DNA of 64,000 nt, from contig NZ_CP038800.1 in assembly GCF_024400535.1 (NCBI RefSeq), forward strand, positions 2,728,001 to 2,792,000. The letters are read 5' to 3'. The position numbers and the translations under genes were made by a program. The notes under the pieces are model-generated. The model saw only the letters and a program-made list of their open reading frames with translations. It made no database searches and was not told the origin of the DNA. Positions within the stretch are counted from its first letter, which is position 1. Every line of letters begins with the position of its first letter. Shown piece by piece: positions 9,028 to 16,105 of this stretch. This stretch comes from Treponema denticola (GTDB lineage: Bacteria > Spirochaetota > Spirochaetia > Treponematales > Treponemataceae).

Positions 9028-9765
9028 TTATGCTTTTGCTTCACACGAATAGCCGTAGATAATTTCGCGTACGGTTTTTAACGGACTTGCACCGCCTGTA
9101 AACTTTGTGCGTACTATTACCGTTACGTTTCCTTCAGGTACTTCTTTGGGTACGCGGGCGATGATTTGGCTCGGCAGGTTGACCGAAAGGCGGCGTTCGG
9201 TTTTGTACTCTGTGCCGTCGGCGGTTTTAAAGAAAACTCCTTGAGCAGCGTCTTTTTCGTCCACCTTGATTTTCTCGCCTTCGATGATGATGTCATCTCC
9301 TATCGTTAGCGTACCGTCTTTTAAGCCTGTGGCCGTGTCGGTAATTTCGGTAATACGGGCACTTTCTTCTTTTGCACCCAGCACTTTTACACCGATTGCT
9401 TCAAGGGCGGTTCTCAGGTCGGCGGTGGGGATAAGGTCAACCGTGCGTTTGTGCACTTTTTCGTCGTAAGGCGAATTTTCAGTTTCCCATACACCCGACA
9501 CACGGGGACTTATCTGCACCAAGCCGTCCATAAAGCTTAAGCCCTGTTCAATCAGGTCTTTTACGGCCTTATCTCTCATATTGAGAATGTTCATAATGGT
9601 TTCCTTGCGGAACTCTGAGCGTTCTTTGGTGATGATTTCCGCAATGTCTTCGTTCCTCTGCGTAGCGGCATGTGCATGAACATCAGCTATGCAGTCCCTG
9701 TCGTTGTCTTTGGTTAAGGTATTCGGTCTTAAATACACTTCCCAAACCGATTTCTTTTTAGCCAT
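9028..9765 (-). CDS. HU-like DNA-binding protein with DUF4469 domain
   Basis: 245 residues. The N-terminal half (VWEVYLRPNTLTKDN, then DIAEIITKERSEFRKETIMN) resembles the HU/IHF-like DNA-binding domain found in Bacteroides and treponemal proteins (PF14848 type). The C-terminal half, from about residue 150 (GDDIIIEGEKIKV to IYGYSC), resembles DUF4469, a small beta domain. Its role is unknown; DNA binding is an inference from the fold. RBS GGAGG lies 6 bases before the start. The 5' region is remarkable: a promoter at 10133-10161, nine 8-bp repeats, and copy B of the structured repeat ending just before the RBS. Confidence 0.75.
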   Translation of the reverse strand: MAKKKSVWEVYLRPNTLTKDNDRDCIADVHAHAATQRNEDIAEIITKERSEFRKETIMNILNMRDKAVKDLIEQGLSFMDGLVQISPRVSGVWETENSPYDEKVHKRTVDLIPTADLRTALEAIGVKVLGAKEESARITEITDTATGLKDGTLTIGDDIIIEGEKIKVDEKDAAQGVFFKTADGTEYKTERRLSVNLPSQIIARVPKEVPEGNVTVIVRTKFTGGASPLKTVREIIYGYSCEAKA

Positions 9766-9778
9766 AAAACCTCCATGT

Positions 9779-9967
9779 TAGGGGGAGGGACAAACCCCCG
9801 TTCAGAGCGGTGGTTGTTTCCCTCCCCCTATGACCCCCTCCCTTTTCCTCGCGCTGCCAAAGGGGACACCCCTTTGGAAACCCCGGTTTTTCAAAGGGAA
9901 GGTCTTGTGTTTTGGATTGAATTGTCCCAATTCCTAAGACATGCTGATTATTTCTTTGCGAAGTTGA
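9779..9967 (-). repeat. Structured dispersed repeat, copy B
   Basis: On the minus strand, stem 1 is CCAAAGGGG/CCCCTTTGG (9857-9877) and stem 2 is AGGGGGAGGGA/TCCCTCCCCCT (arms 9819-9829 and 9780-9790). The loop is identical to copy A over most of its length. Compared with copy A, two closing base pairs of stem 1 are changed on both arms. An outer part (9911-9967) containing TTGGATTGAATTGTCCCAAT is partly shared with copy A (about 8858-8880) and with the decayed copy at 44.0 kb. The inner end lies about 8 bases before the HU/DUF4469 RBS. Confidence 0.85.
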
Positions 9968-10060
9968 GCGAAGCTCAGCGCTCTGCGTGCCTTGCGGTTT
10001 TTTATGTGAGTAAATTTGTTTGTGTTTGATTGTAAATTTATTTGGGCACAGGAACCCCTC

Positions 10061-10132
10061 AGCTGTGAAGCTGTGAAGCTGTGAAGCTGTGAAGCTGTGA
10101 AGCTGTGAAGCTGTGAAGCTGTGAAGCTGTGA
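10061..10132. repeat. Tandem octamer repeat, 9 units of AGCTGTGA
   Basis: Nine perfect head-to-tail copies of an 8-bp unit. Eight is not a multiple of three, and such arrays change copy number by slipped-strand mispairing. The array begins directly after the -10 box of a minus-strand promoter (10133-10138), so on the minus strand it would be the first transcribed sequence. Length change could therefore alter initiation, leader structure or mRNA stability for the HU/DUF4469 gene. It is not inside a convincing coding sequence. Confidence 0.95.
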
Positions 10133-10161
10133 ATTTTGTCCGATACGATACTTTATGTCAA
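10133..10161 (-). promoter_or_regulatory. Promoter in front of the octamer array and HU/DUF4469 gene
   Basis: Minus strand TTGACA (10156-10161), 17-base spacer, CAAAAT (10133-10138). The -35 is a perfect consensus and the -10 matches at four of six positions. Transcription would start inside the first octamer units and read through copy B into the gene at 9765, giving a leader of about 360 bases. Confidence 0.6.
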
Positions 10162-10302
10162 GTACTTTTGCAAAACTTTTTTGCTCTTTTTTGTAAAGCC
10201 GATAAGTTTTACCGTTTTCTCTCTTTAACATAGTAACAGTATACAGGATTAAAGCCTGAATTTCAAGGGTTGTTGTAAGAACTTCTTCAATCGTTTTTAG
10301 TT

Positions 10303-11346
10303 TTAACTCATGCTCTCCGCAACCGAAACGGTTACACCCTCGTGTTTAAACTTATCTAAAATTATTTTGCCGCCGAGGAGAAAGGCGGAAGGGGCCGAAA
10401 CATTGTAAACTCCGACGGTCTTTTTTACAAACTCGGACTTTTCAAAATTATCTTCTATTTGTTCTATTTGGCTTTCAGAAAAAAAGACGGGGCTTATTTT
10501 TAATTCTTTTGCAAACTCAAGCAAGCCTTTTTCGTTTTGTTTTAAGTCTATCGAAGCTATCGCTTTAACAGCCTTTAAATCCTTGTTTATTGAATCGAGG
10601 GCTTTTTTTACCGCCTCGGCAAGGGTCTCTTTATCCACTCCTTTTTTTAAGCCTATCCCTAAGTTTAAATTTTTAGGCACCAAGTGAACGATGGGCAAAG
10701 ACCGGCTTAAAGCCGATATGGTTTCTCTTTTTTTATTTGAAACGATGATAAGACCTTCAAGTTTTTTTTCTTCGATTAAAGCCTTAAAATGCGAATTAAA
10801 ATCTTTCTCTTGTAAAATAAAAAGATGGGGATAATTTATCGGTGCCGCCTTATCTTCGGAACAAAAGCCTATAGTTTTTCCATCTACCATAAGGGAGGTA
10901 ATTATCTTTGCATCTTCCATAGATAAAATAGCATAATTGTTTTTTTGAGCAAACAAGTCGACGGCTTCTATATTCCGGCCGTCGGAAGCCGTTGTAATTA
11001 CACTCACTGCCCCGAGCAGCTTTGCAATTTTTTCGGTAAGAGCATTAGCCCCGCCCAAGTGCCCCGACAAAAGCGAAATTACAAAACGGCCTAAATCATC
11101 GATTACAAGCACCGCAGGGTCTTGGGTTTTATCCTTTATATAATCCTTTATCATTCGGACGGCAATACCTGTAGAAGAAATAAAGATGAGAGCATCCCGA
11201 TTTTTAAAATCATCGGGAATAAGGGAGCGGATTCCTCCGGCTGTTTTTGCATTATAAAAATGCTCGATTTGTGAATTCAGGTCCGATAATTTTTCTCCCA
11301 AGAGCTTCCCTTTTTCGGTGAAGGAATAAACTGCTATTTTTTTCAT
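10303..11346 (-). CDS. cbiG: Cobalt-precorrin-5A hydrolase
   Basis: 347 residues. CbiG opens the delta-lactone of cobalt-precorrin-5A and releases acetaldehyde in anaerobic cobalamin synthesis. Three parts are visible: the N-terminal domain with LIFISSTGIAVRMI and VISLLSGHLGGANALTEKIA, a variable middle, and the C-terminal domain starting near NLNLGIGLKKGVDKETL and ending with SAFLLGGKIILDK. The length is normal for CbiG. The start overlaps the stop of cbiF by 4 bases (ATGA), showing translational coupling. Downstream on this strand the next cobalamin gene, cobJ, is only reached 10.2 kb away. Confidence 0.93.
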   Translation of the reverse strand: MKKIAVYSFTEKGKLLGEKLSDLNSQIEHFYNAKTAGGIRSLIPDDFKNRDALIFISSTGIAVRMIKDYIKDKTQDPAVLVIDDLGRFVISLLSGHLGGANALTEKIAKLLGAVSVITTASDGRNIEAVDLFAQKNNYAILSMEDAKIITSLMVDGKTIGFCSEDKAAPINYPHLFILQEKDFNSHFKALIEEKKLEGLIIVSNKKRETISALSRSLPIVHLVPKNLNLGIGLKKGVDKETLAEAVKKALDSINKDLKAVKAIASIDLKQNEKGLLEFAKELKISPVFFSESQIEQIEDNFEKSEFVKKTVGVYNVSAPSAFLLGGKIILDKFKHEGVTVSVAESMS

Positions 11347-12092
11347 TTTTCCGCTTTTCTAAATTCGAGAGAAAATTTAGAATTGTAAAGCTGAGACCTT
11401 TTATAATCTCCCGCAATAAAATTCCCTACCAAGATTTGTGCCGTTTTGTTTATACCGGCCTTCTTCACTTTTTGAGCAATATCGCTGAGGGTACCTATTA
11501 TTATTTCTTGATCTTCCCAAGTCGCCTTGTAAATTACGGCAGCGGGGGTAGCTTCATCCTTATAGCCTTTAAGAAGTTCTGCAACTACATTTTCTATATT
11601 TTGCACCGACAAAAAAATCGCCATCGAGGCCTTATGTTCTGCAAGAGCTGCCAGCTTTTCCTCCTGAGGAACGGGTGTGCGGCCTTCCATGCGGGTTAGA
11701 ATAATTGTCTGGCTTACATCGGGAAGGGTGAACTCTTTTTTGATTGCCGCCGCCGCCGCCGTACATGAACTCACGCCCGGGATAACCTCATAGTCTATCC
11801 TAAGTTTATCAAGCTCATCCATCTGCTCCCTGACAGCCCCATAGATTGAAGGGTCGCCGGTGTGAAGCCTCACAATCTGCGCATTGCGGTTTTCCTCCAT
11901 AACTTTGATAACTTCTTCAAGAGTCATTGAAGCCGAATTATAAGTTTTACAGTTAGGCTTTGCAAACGTGAGATGCTCCGCTGAAACCAAAGAGCCTGCA
12001 TAAATAATTATATCGGCTTTTTCAATCAGCTTACGCCCTTTTATCGTAATTAAATCCGGATCTCCCGGACCTGCCCCTACAAAATAAACCAT
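11343..12092 (-). CDS. cbiF: Precorrin-4 C11-methyltransferase
   Basis: 249 residues, the normal length. The enzyme (CbiF/CobM) transfers a methyl from SAM to C11 of the corrin precursor. The N-terminus VYFVGAGPGDPDLITIKGR carries the SAM-binding glycine loop, and IVRLHTGDPSIYGAVREQ and YEVIPGVSSCTAAAA are the second and third conserved blocks of the family. AAAAGGA precedes the start. A promoter is visible at 12140-12169. Because CbiG accompanies it, the anaerobic pathway is likely. Confidence 0.95.
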   Translation of the reverse strand: MVYFVGAGPGDPDLITIKGRKLIEKADIIIYAGSLVSAEHLTFAKPNCKTYNSASMTLEEVIKVMEENRNAQIVRLHTGDPSIYGAVREQMDELDKLRIDYEVIPGVSSCTAAAAAIKKEFTLPDVSQTIILTRMEGRTPVPQEEKLAALAEHKASMAIFLSVQNIENVVAELLKGYKDEATPAAVIYKATWEDQEIIIGTLSDIAQKVKKAGINKTAQILVGNFIAGDYKRSQLYNSKFSLEFRKAEK

Positions 12093-12139
12093 ACTATTCC
12101 TTTTAAAATAAACCTTCCTTTTTTGTTTTTATAAGAATT

Positions 12140-12169
12140 ATTCTACTATTCTTTAAAGGGCTGTGTCAA
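12140..12169 (-). promoter_or_regulatory. Promoter of the cbiF-cbiG operon
   Basis: Minus strand TTGACA (12164-12169), 18-base spacer, TAGAAT (12140-12145), about 47 bases before the cbiF start. The leader is too short for a cobalamin riboswitch and no B12-box was seen. Confidence 0.65.
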
Positions 12170-12211
12170 GGTTATGTAATTTTTTATAAGAGAATTTCTA
12201 AGACTCTATTT

Positions 12212-12601
12212 TTAGATGGCATCAACAGCACCTTCTACCCATTTTTTTAATCTGTATGCCGAATCTATAGCATATTTTGTATCATTATCGTCTACATAAA
12301 CCTCTTGCGGATATCGGCTTCTTACACTATAAGGATTGAGAATTGCACATATTTTCAAAATATTAATTGGAACATTGATGCTGTTTTTTATCAATTTCGC
12401 CAGTACAAGTAAATCATGTGTCTTTTGAATTTCTTCATTTAGCCCTATAAGCAAACCTTTTAAAAATTTTTCCGAAGCTTGCTGGCAATGATAACAGATA
12501 ATAGTTAAAGGCCTGGGATGCATATTTTCATATAAATGTTTTGCACAAGCAAAATCCATGTTTGCAAAATCAAACCATTCTTTAACCGCTTCATCATTCA
12601 T
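12212..12601 (-). CDS. HEPN domain protein (partner of MNT nucleotidyltransferase)
   Basis: 129 residues. The start at 12601 is chosen because it overlaps the end of the MNT gene by 8 bases and gives the usual HEPN beginning (VKEWFDFANMDFACAKHLY). PF05168-type features: ICYHCQQASEKFLKGLL in helix 2 and NPYSVRSRYP near the C-terminus. The Rx4-6H RNase motif of toxic HEPN proteins is not clearly present, so the RNase activity is uncertain. MNT/HEPN pairs can act as toxin-antitoxin systems in which the MNT protein modifies HEPN; here this is an inference from arrangement. Confidence 0.85.
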   Translation of the reverse strand: MNDEAVKEWFDFANMDFACAKHLYENMHPRPLTIICYHCQQASEKFLKGLLIGLNEEIQKTHDLLVLAKLIKNSINVPINILKICAILNPYSVRSRYPQEVYVDDNDTKYAIDSAYRLKKWVEGAVDAI

Positions 12602-12905
12602 AAATAACAACTCCATCCTGTGCAACAAGTCTTTCAAGTGTAGGCATTTTACTTCTTTTTTCAAATACCGCAGCAGTATTAACAACAATATCAACAGGCT
12701 TTGTGTCCATATCTATCAGAGATAAATAGGCTTTCTGCGCCGAATGTAATACATTCTTAGTATCATCAGGCATTATAAGATAAAAATCGTAATCACTGTC
12801 TTCAGTAAAAGAATCTTTAGCATATGATCCGAATAATATTATTTTTTGAGGTTTAACAGCTTCTAAAAATCTATCTCGAATTTCAAAGATTTCCTTATTT
12901 ATCAT
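12594..12905 (-). CDS. MNT-type minimal nucleotidyltransferase
   Basis: 103 residues from ATG 12905, chosen for GGGGAAG upstream; an in-frame Met at 12935 lies in the promoter region. The polymerase-beta fold motif GS-x10-DxD is present (G26, S27, D38, D40 in LFGSYAK...DSDYD). The third carboxylate is probably D61 or D65 region (KPVDIVV). It overlaps the HEPN gene downstream by 8 bases. In related pairs the MNT protein adds nucleotides to the HEPN partner and neutralises it. Confidence 0.88.
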   Translation of the reverse strand: MINKEIFEIRDRFLEAVKPQKIILFGSYAKDSFTEDSDYDFYLIMPDDTKNVLHSAQKAYLSLIDMDTKPVDIVVNTAAVFEKRSKMPTLERLVAQDGVVIYE

Positions 12906-12925
12906 AATACTTCCCCATTTAGATA

Positions 12926-12954
12926 ATTCTAACATGATATTATAAAATTTTCAA
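12926..12954 (-). promoter_or_regulatory. Promoter of the MNT-HEPN pair
   Basis: Minus strand TTGAAA (12949-12954), 17-base spacer, TAGAAT (12926-12931), 20 bases before the MNT start. An overlapping TATAAT-like stretch lies inside the spacer. Confidence 0.55.
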
Positions 12955-13002
12955 TTCATTATTTATTCTAATACCTAGAAAATCGTTAAGCCTAAAAACC
13001 CC

Positions 13003-13031
13003 TTACATAAATATTAAAAATCATGTATAAT
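13003..13031 (+). promoter_or_regulatory. Promoter of parA, close to the start codon
   Basis: TTACAT (13003-13008), 17-base spacer, TATAAT (13026-13031). Only 8 bases separate the -10 box from the parA ATG, and no Shine-Dalgarno is present, so the transcript is probably leaderless. Confidence 0.65.
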
Positions 13032-13039
13032 GAAGCATT

Positions 13040-13795
13040 ATGGGAAAAACATTTGTTTTTGTAAACCAAAAGGGCGGGGTCGGGAAGACGACTTCCGTAA
13101 TTAATTTGGGTGCTTACATCGCACTGACAGGAAAAAAGACTCTTCTAATAGACTTTGACCCTCAAGGGAATATGTCTTCCGGTGTCGGTATTCAAAAAAA
13201 GCGGCCGACCGTTTATGAGGCCCTTGCCCAAAAGACCTCAATAAAAAATACCATCTACCCTACAACGGTAAAAAACTTATCGGCAATCCCGGCTTCAATA
13301 GACCTTTCGGGAGCAACGGTAGAGCTTGTAGATGAAGCCGACAGGGAATTCTATCTTAAAAATATTATAGAAAGCGTAAAAAACGAATACGATTATATCT
13401 TAATCGACTGCCCCCCGTCTTTAGGTATCTTAACCTTAAACGGACTCACAGCAGCCGATCAAGTGTACATACCGCTCCAATGCGAATATTTTGCTCTTGA
13501 AGGTTTAACCCTTCTTTTGCAGACAGTTCAAAGGGTACAGCAAAGCCTTAATCCTTCTCTTGAAATAGGCGGAATATTTTTTACCATGTTCGACTCAAGA
13601 ACCAATCTTGCTCAAGAAGTTGTACAGCAGGTATCCTCATATTTTAAAGACAAGGTTTTTTCGACCATTGTTCCGCGGAATGTAAGACTATCCGAAGCCC
13701 CCTCACATGGAGTTCCGATTTGCAATTATGATGCAAAATGTACGGGAGCAAGGAGTTACGAAAAACTTGCAGATGAGGTACTGAACCGTGGCTAA
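13040..13795 (+). CDS. parA: Chromosome-partitioning ATPase ParA (Soj)
   Basis: 251 residues, normal for chromosomal ParA. The deviant Walker A box NQKGGVGKTTSVINLG starts near residue 9; LLIDFDPQGN is the A' motif and YILIDCPPSLGILTLNG the Walker B region. It binds nucleoid DNA non-specifically as an ATP dimer and with ParB moves the origin region. It overlaps parB by 8 bases. No parS-like 16-mer was recognised nearby by eye. Confidence 0.95.
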   Translation: MGKTFVFVNQKGGVGKTTSVINLGAYIALTGKKTLLIDFDPQGNMSSGVGIQKKRPTVYEALAQKTSIKNTIYPTTVKNLSAIPASIDLSGATVELVDEADREFYLKNIIESVKNEYDYILIDCPPSLGILTLNGLTAADQVYIPLQCEYFALEGLTLLLQTVQRVQQSLNPSLEIGGIFFTMFDSRTNLAQEVVQQVSSYFKDKVFSTIVPRNVRLSEAPSHGVPICNYDAKCTGARSYEKLADEVLNRG

Positions 13796-14687
13796 AAAAT
13801 CGGCATTAGGAAGGGGCCTTAATGCCCTCTTGGAAGAACAACCGGCAAATCAGATAGTGGAATCACTGAATGTTTCCGAAGACTCAATTATCAATATTGA
13901 CCCTAAACTGCTGCAGCCGAATCCATATCAGCCCCGAAAAACCTTTGATGAAGAAAAAATAAGCGAGCTTGCAGAATCAATAAAAGAACACGGAATAATT
14001 CAGCCGATTGTAGCCGAAAAACATGAGGACAAGGGTTATTTTATAATAGCCGGAGAAAGGCGCACAAGAGCGGCCATCAGCTTAGGCTTGGAAACGGTTC
14101 CGGTAATCCTACGCAGCTTTGAAGAAAAAAAGAAACTGGAAGTAGCCCTTATCGAAAACATTCAGCGGGAAGATCTAAACGCAGTCGATGAAGCCCTTGC
14201 CTACCAAGAGATTATGGAACTTGCAGCCATAAACCAAGAAGAACTTGCAAAGAGAGTCGGCAAAAGCAGGTCGGCGATTACAAACAGTTTAAGAATATTA
14301 AAGCTGCCGGAAGAAATGAAAGATGCTTTGCGGGTAAATAAAATAACGGCTGGTCATGCACGTTCTCTACTATCAATAGTAAATCCTGCCGATCAAAAAA
14401 TTCTTTTTTCAAGAATTTTAGAATCGGAACTATCGGTACGCGAAGCCGAGTCAATGGCAGCCGATCTTAATTCTGGAATCGGCCGCATAACAAAAAAACA
14501 AAAAAAAGAAACACAATCACTTTCTACGGATAGTTTTGAATTAAGAGATATTGAACAGCAGTTTATAAACTCCTTAGGGACAAAGGTTCAAATAAAGGGA
14601 AACTTAAAAAAAGGAGTTGTCGAAATATCATACTTTTCAAAAGATGATTTGGACATGCTATATAAAAAGATAAATTCGGAAACTTAG
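13788..14687 (+). CDS. parB: Chromosome-partitioning protein ParB (Spo0J)
   Basis: 299 residues, starting with GTG at 13788 inside the end of parA. KKSALGRGLNALL is the typical ParB start. The CTPase/ParB-N domain includes QPNPYQPRKTF and the CTP-binding motifs YFIIAGERRTRAA and ALIENIQREDLNAVDEA. The helix-turn-helix region reads LAKRVGKSRSAITNSLRIL, followed by ITAGHARSLL. The C-terminal dimerisation segment is at about residues 250-299. It loads on parS sites and partners ParA in origin segregation. Confidence 0.95.
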   Translation: MAKKSALGRGLNALLEEQPANQIVESLNVSEDSIINIDPKLLQPNPYQPRKTFDEEKISELAESIKEHGIIQPIVAEKHEDKGYFIIAGERRTRAAISLGLETVPVILRSFEEKKKLEVALIENIQREDLNAVDEALAYQEIMELAAINQEELAKRVGKSRSAITNSLRILKLPEEMKDALRVNKITAGHARSLLSIVNPADQKILFSRILESELSVREAESMAADLNSGIGRITKKQKKETQSLSTDSFELRDIEQQFINSLGTKVQIKGNLKKGVVEISYFSKDDLDMLYKKINSET

Positions 14688-14720
14688 GCTTCCTGCAAAA
14701 AGGTTTTATTGGAGGGTGAT

Positions 14721-15305
14721 ATGGCAAAGAAAACAAGTGAAACAAAAACTACAAAAAAGGCTAAGACACCGGCAAAAGCCGCTGCAAAAAAAACGGCAAA
14801 GACCCCGGCTAAAAAAACTATTTCCGCCTATAAACAATCGGCTGCCGAAAAAAAACTCGTTACCGAATTAGCGGAGCTCACAAAGCAAATGGATGCTGAA
14901 GGCCTCTTATTTTTGATAGAACAGGCTCGCGTTCATTTATATAATATGCAGGTGGAAGCTCTTGAAGAAGACTTGCAGGCAATAGAAGAAAAAAGAGCCA
15001 AAACCGTCAGCATAAAAAAAGCACAGCCTAAAAAAGATTTTAGGATTGAAAGAGCAAGCGACGGTTCCGTTTATCACATAATAAGCGGCGGAAAATGGAA
15101 GCTGATCAATGCAGATGAACTTTTCAGTATTTTAAAAATCGTAAATGCAAAACTGGATGATAATGAGATAAGGCTCAACCTTATTCACTGGTTTTTTAAA
15201 GAGAGGGGCGATTTTGTTTCCGATCTGGGACTTGCAGATACCCATGATCCCCGATGGTTGGACCTTATTAAACTTTTAAAAACAAATTTTAAGATAAAGA
15301 TATAA
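14721..15305 (+). CDS. Hypothetical protein with Lys/Ala-rich N-terminal tail
   Basis: 194 residues. ATG 14721 is chosen because GGAGGGTGAT precedes it directly. Residues 1-40 are a histone H1-like tail of KKA/PAKK repeats (AKTPAKAAAKKTAKTPAKK), likely to bind nucleic acid. A coiled-coil-like segment follows (about 45-100), then a globular part with YHIISGGKWKLINADELF and RLNLIHWFFKERGDF. No family was recognised. It lies between parB and a TIGR02757 gene with 33- and -1-base gaps, so it belongs to the parAB operon, and a nucleoid-related role is plausible. Confidence 0.75.
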   Translation: MAKKTSETKTTKKAKTPAKAAAKKTAKTPAKKTISAYKQSAAEKKLVTELAELTKQMDAEGLLFLIEQARVHLYNMQVEALEEDLQAIEEKRAKTVSIKKAQPKKDFRIERASDGSVYHIISGGKWKLINADELFSILKIVNAKLDDNEIRLNLIHWFFKERGDFVSDLGLADTHDPRWLDLIKLLKTNFKIKI

Positions 15306-16105
15306 TGAGCACCCAATTTAAAGATCTAAAAAAAACACTTGATGCTCTTGTAGTAAAATACGAAAAACCGGCCTTTATACCTGCCGATCCTATAAGTATT
15401 CCGCACCGTTTTTCTAAAAAAGAAGACATAGAAATTTCAGGCTTTTTTGTTTCCATTTTTGCATGGGGAAACAGAACCGCCATCTTAAAAAGTGCGGATA
15501 AACTGATGGACATTTTACACAATCAGCCTCACGCATTTTTAACTCAAAGCACACCGGCTCAACTAAAAATAATAAACACTTTTTATCACCGCACCCTAAA
15601 CGGAGAAGACAGCCTCGCCATAGCAAAGGCTATAAGACGCATTTATTTATCGGGTTCGAATTTTGAAGAATTATTTAAAGCTAAAAATCAGGATGAGCCT
15701 TTGATAAGCAGGATGAGCCGATTTAGAAAAGAATTTATCAAAAACATGGATCCGCATAATACAAAGCATATAGCCGATATGGAAGGCGGTTCTGCAGCAA
15801 AAAGACTGAACATGTTTTTACGCTGGATGGTAAGGTCTAAGGATAAGGGGGTCGATTTCGGTTTATGGAAAAGCGTTAAACCGTCTGAGCTCTATCTCCC
15901 TTTGGACGTTCACTGTGCCCGAAGGGGAAGAGCTCTAGGCCTTTTAACCCGAAAACAAAACGACCGCAAAGCCGTAGAAGAAATAACGGAACGCCTCAGG
16001 GAATTTTGTCCCGAAGATCCTGCAAAATATGACTTTGCTCTTTTTGGCCCCGAAGTCGAAAAGGCCTTGGCGGAAAGAAATTACCTCCACAGGAATTCGG
16101 GATAG
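15305..16105 (+). CDS. TIGR02757/DUF2400 family protein
   Basis: 266 residues, typical length. Recognised by PISIPHRFSKKEDIEISGFF and IFAWGNRTAILKSADKLM at the N-terminus, FLRWMVRSKDKGVDFGLW in the middle and PLDVHCARRGRALGLL after it. These conserved blocks resemble helix-hairpin-helix DNA glycosylase-like folds, but the function is unknown. The start overlaps the preceding stop by one base (TAATG). The 3' end overlaps the convergent nucleotidyltransferase gene by 25 bases, so no terminator separates them. Confidence 0.88.
   Translation: MSTQFKDLKKTLDALVVKYEKPAFIPADPISIPHRFSKKEDIEISGFFVSIFAWGNRTAILKSADKLMDILHNQPHAFLTQSTPAQLKIINTFYHRTLNGEDSLAIAKAIRRIYLSGSNFEELFKAKNQDEPLISRMSRFRKEFIKNMDPHNTKHIADMEGGSAAKRLNMFLRWMVRSKDKGVDFGLWKSVKPSELYLPLDVHCARRGRALGLLTRKQNDRKAVEEITERLREFCPEDPAKYDFALFGPEVEKALAERNYLHRNSG

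Noticed and set aside
10061-10132. Possible CRISPR array
   Set aside because: The units are directly adjacent without spacers and only 8 bp long; no cas genes were seen in the window.
9758-10231. Open frame of 157 codons on the minus strand spanning copy B and the octamer array
   Set aside because: It has no RBS, its middle is only the translated octamers (SQLHSFTA units), and the end is the translated structured repeat. The promoter inside it makes coding unlikely.
12093-12211. Possible cobalamin riboswitch ahead of cbiF
   Set aside because: The leader after the promoter is under 50 bases and no B12-box-like conserved core was found.
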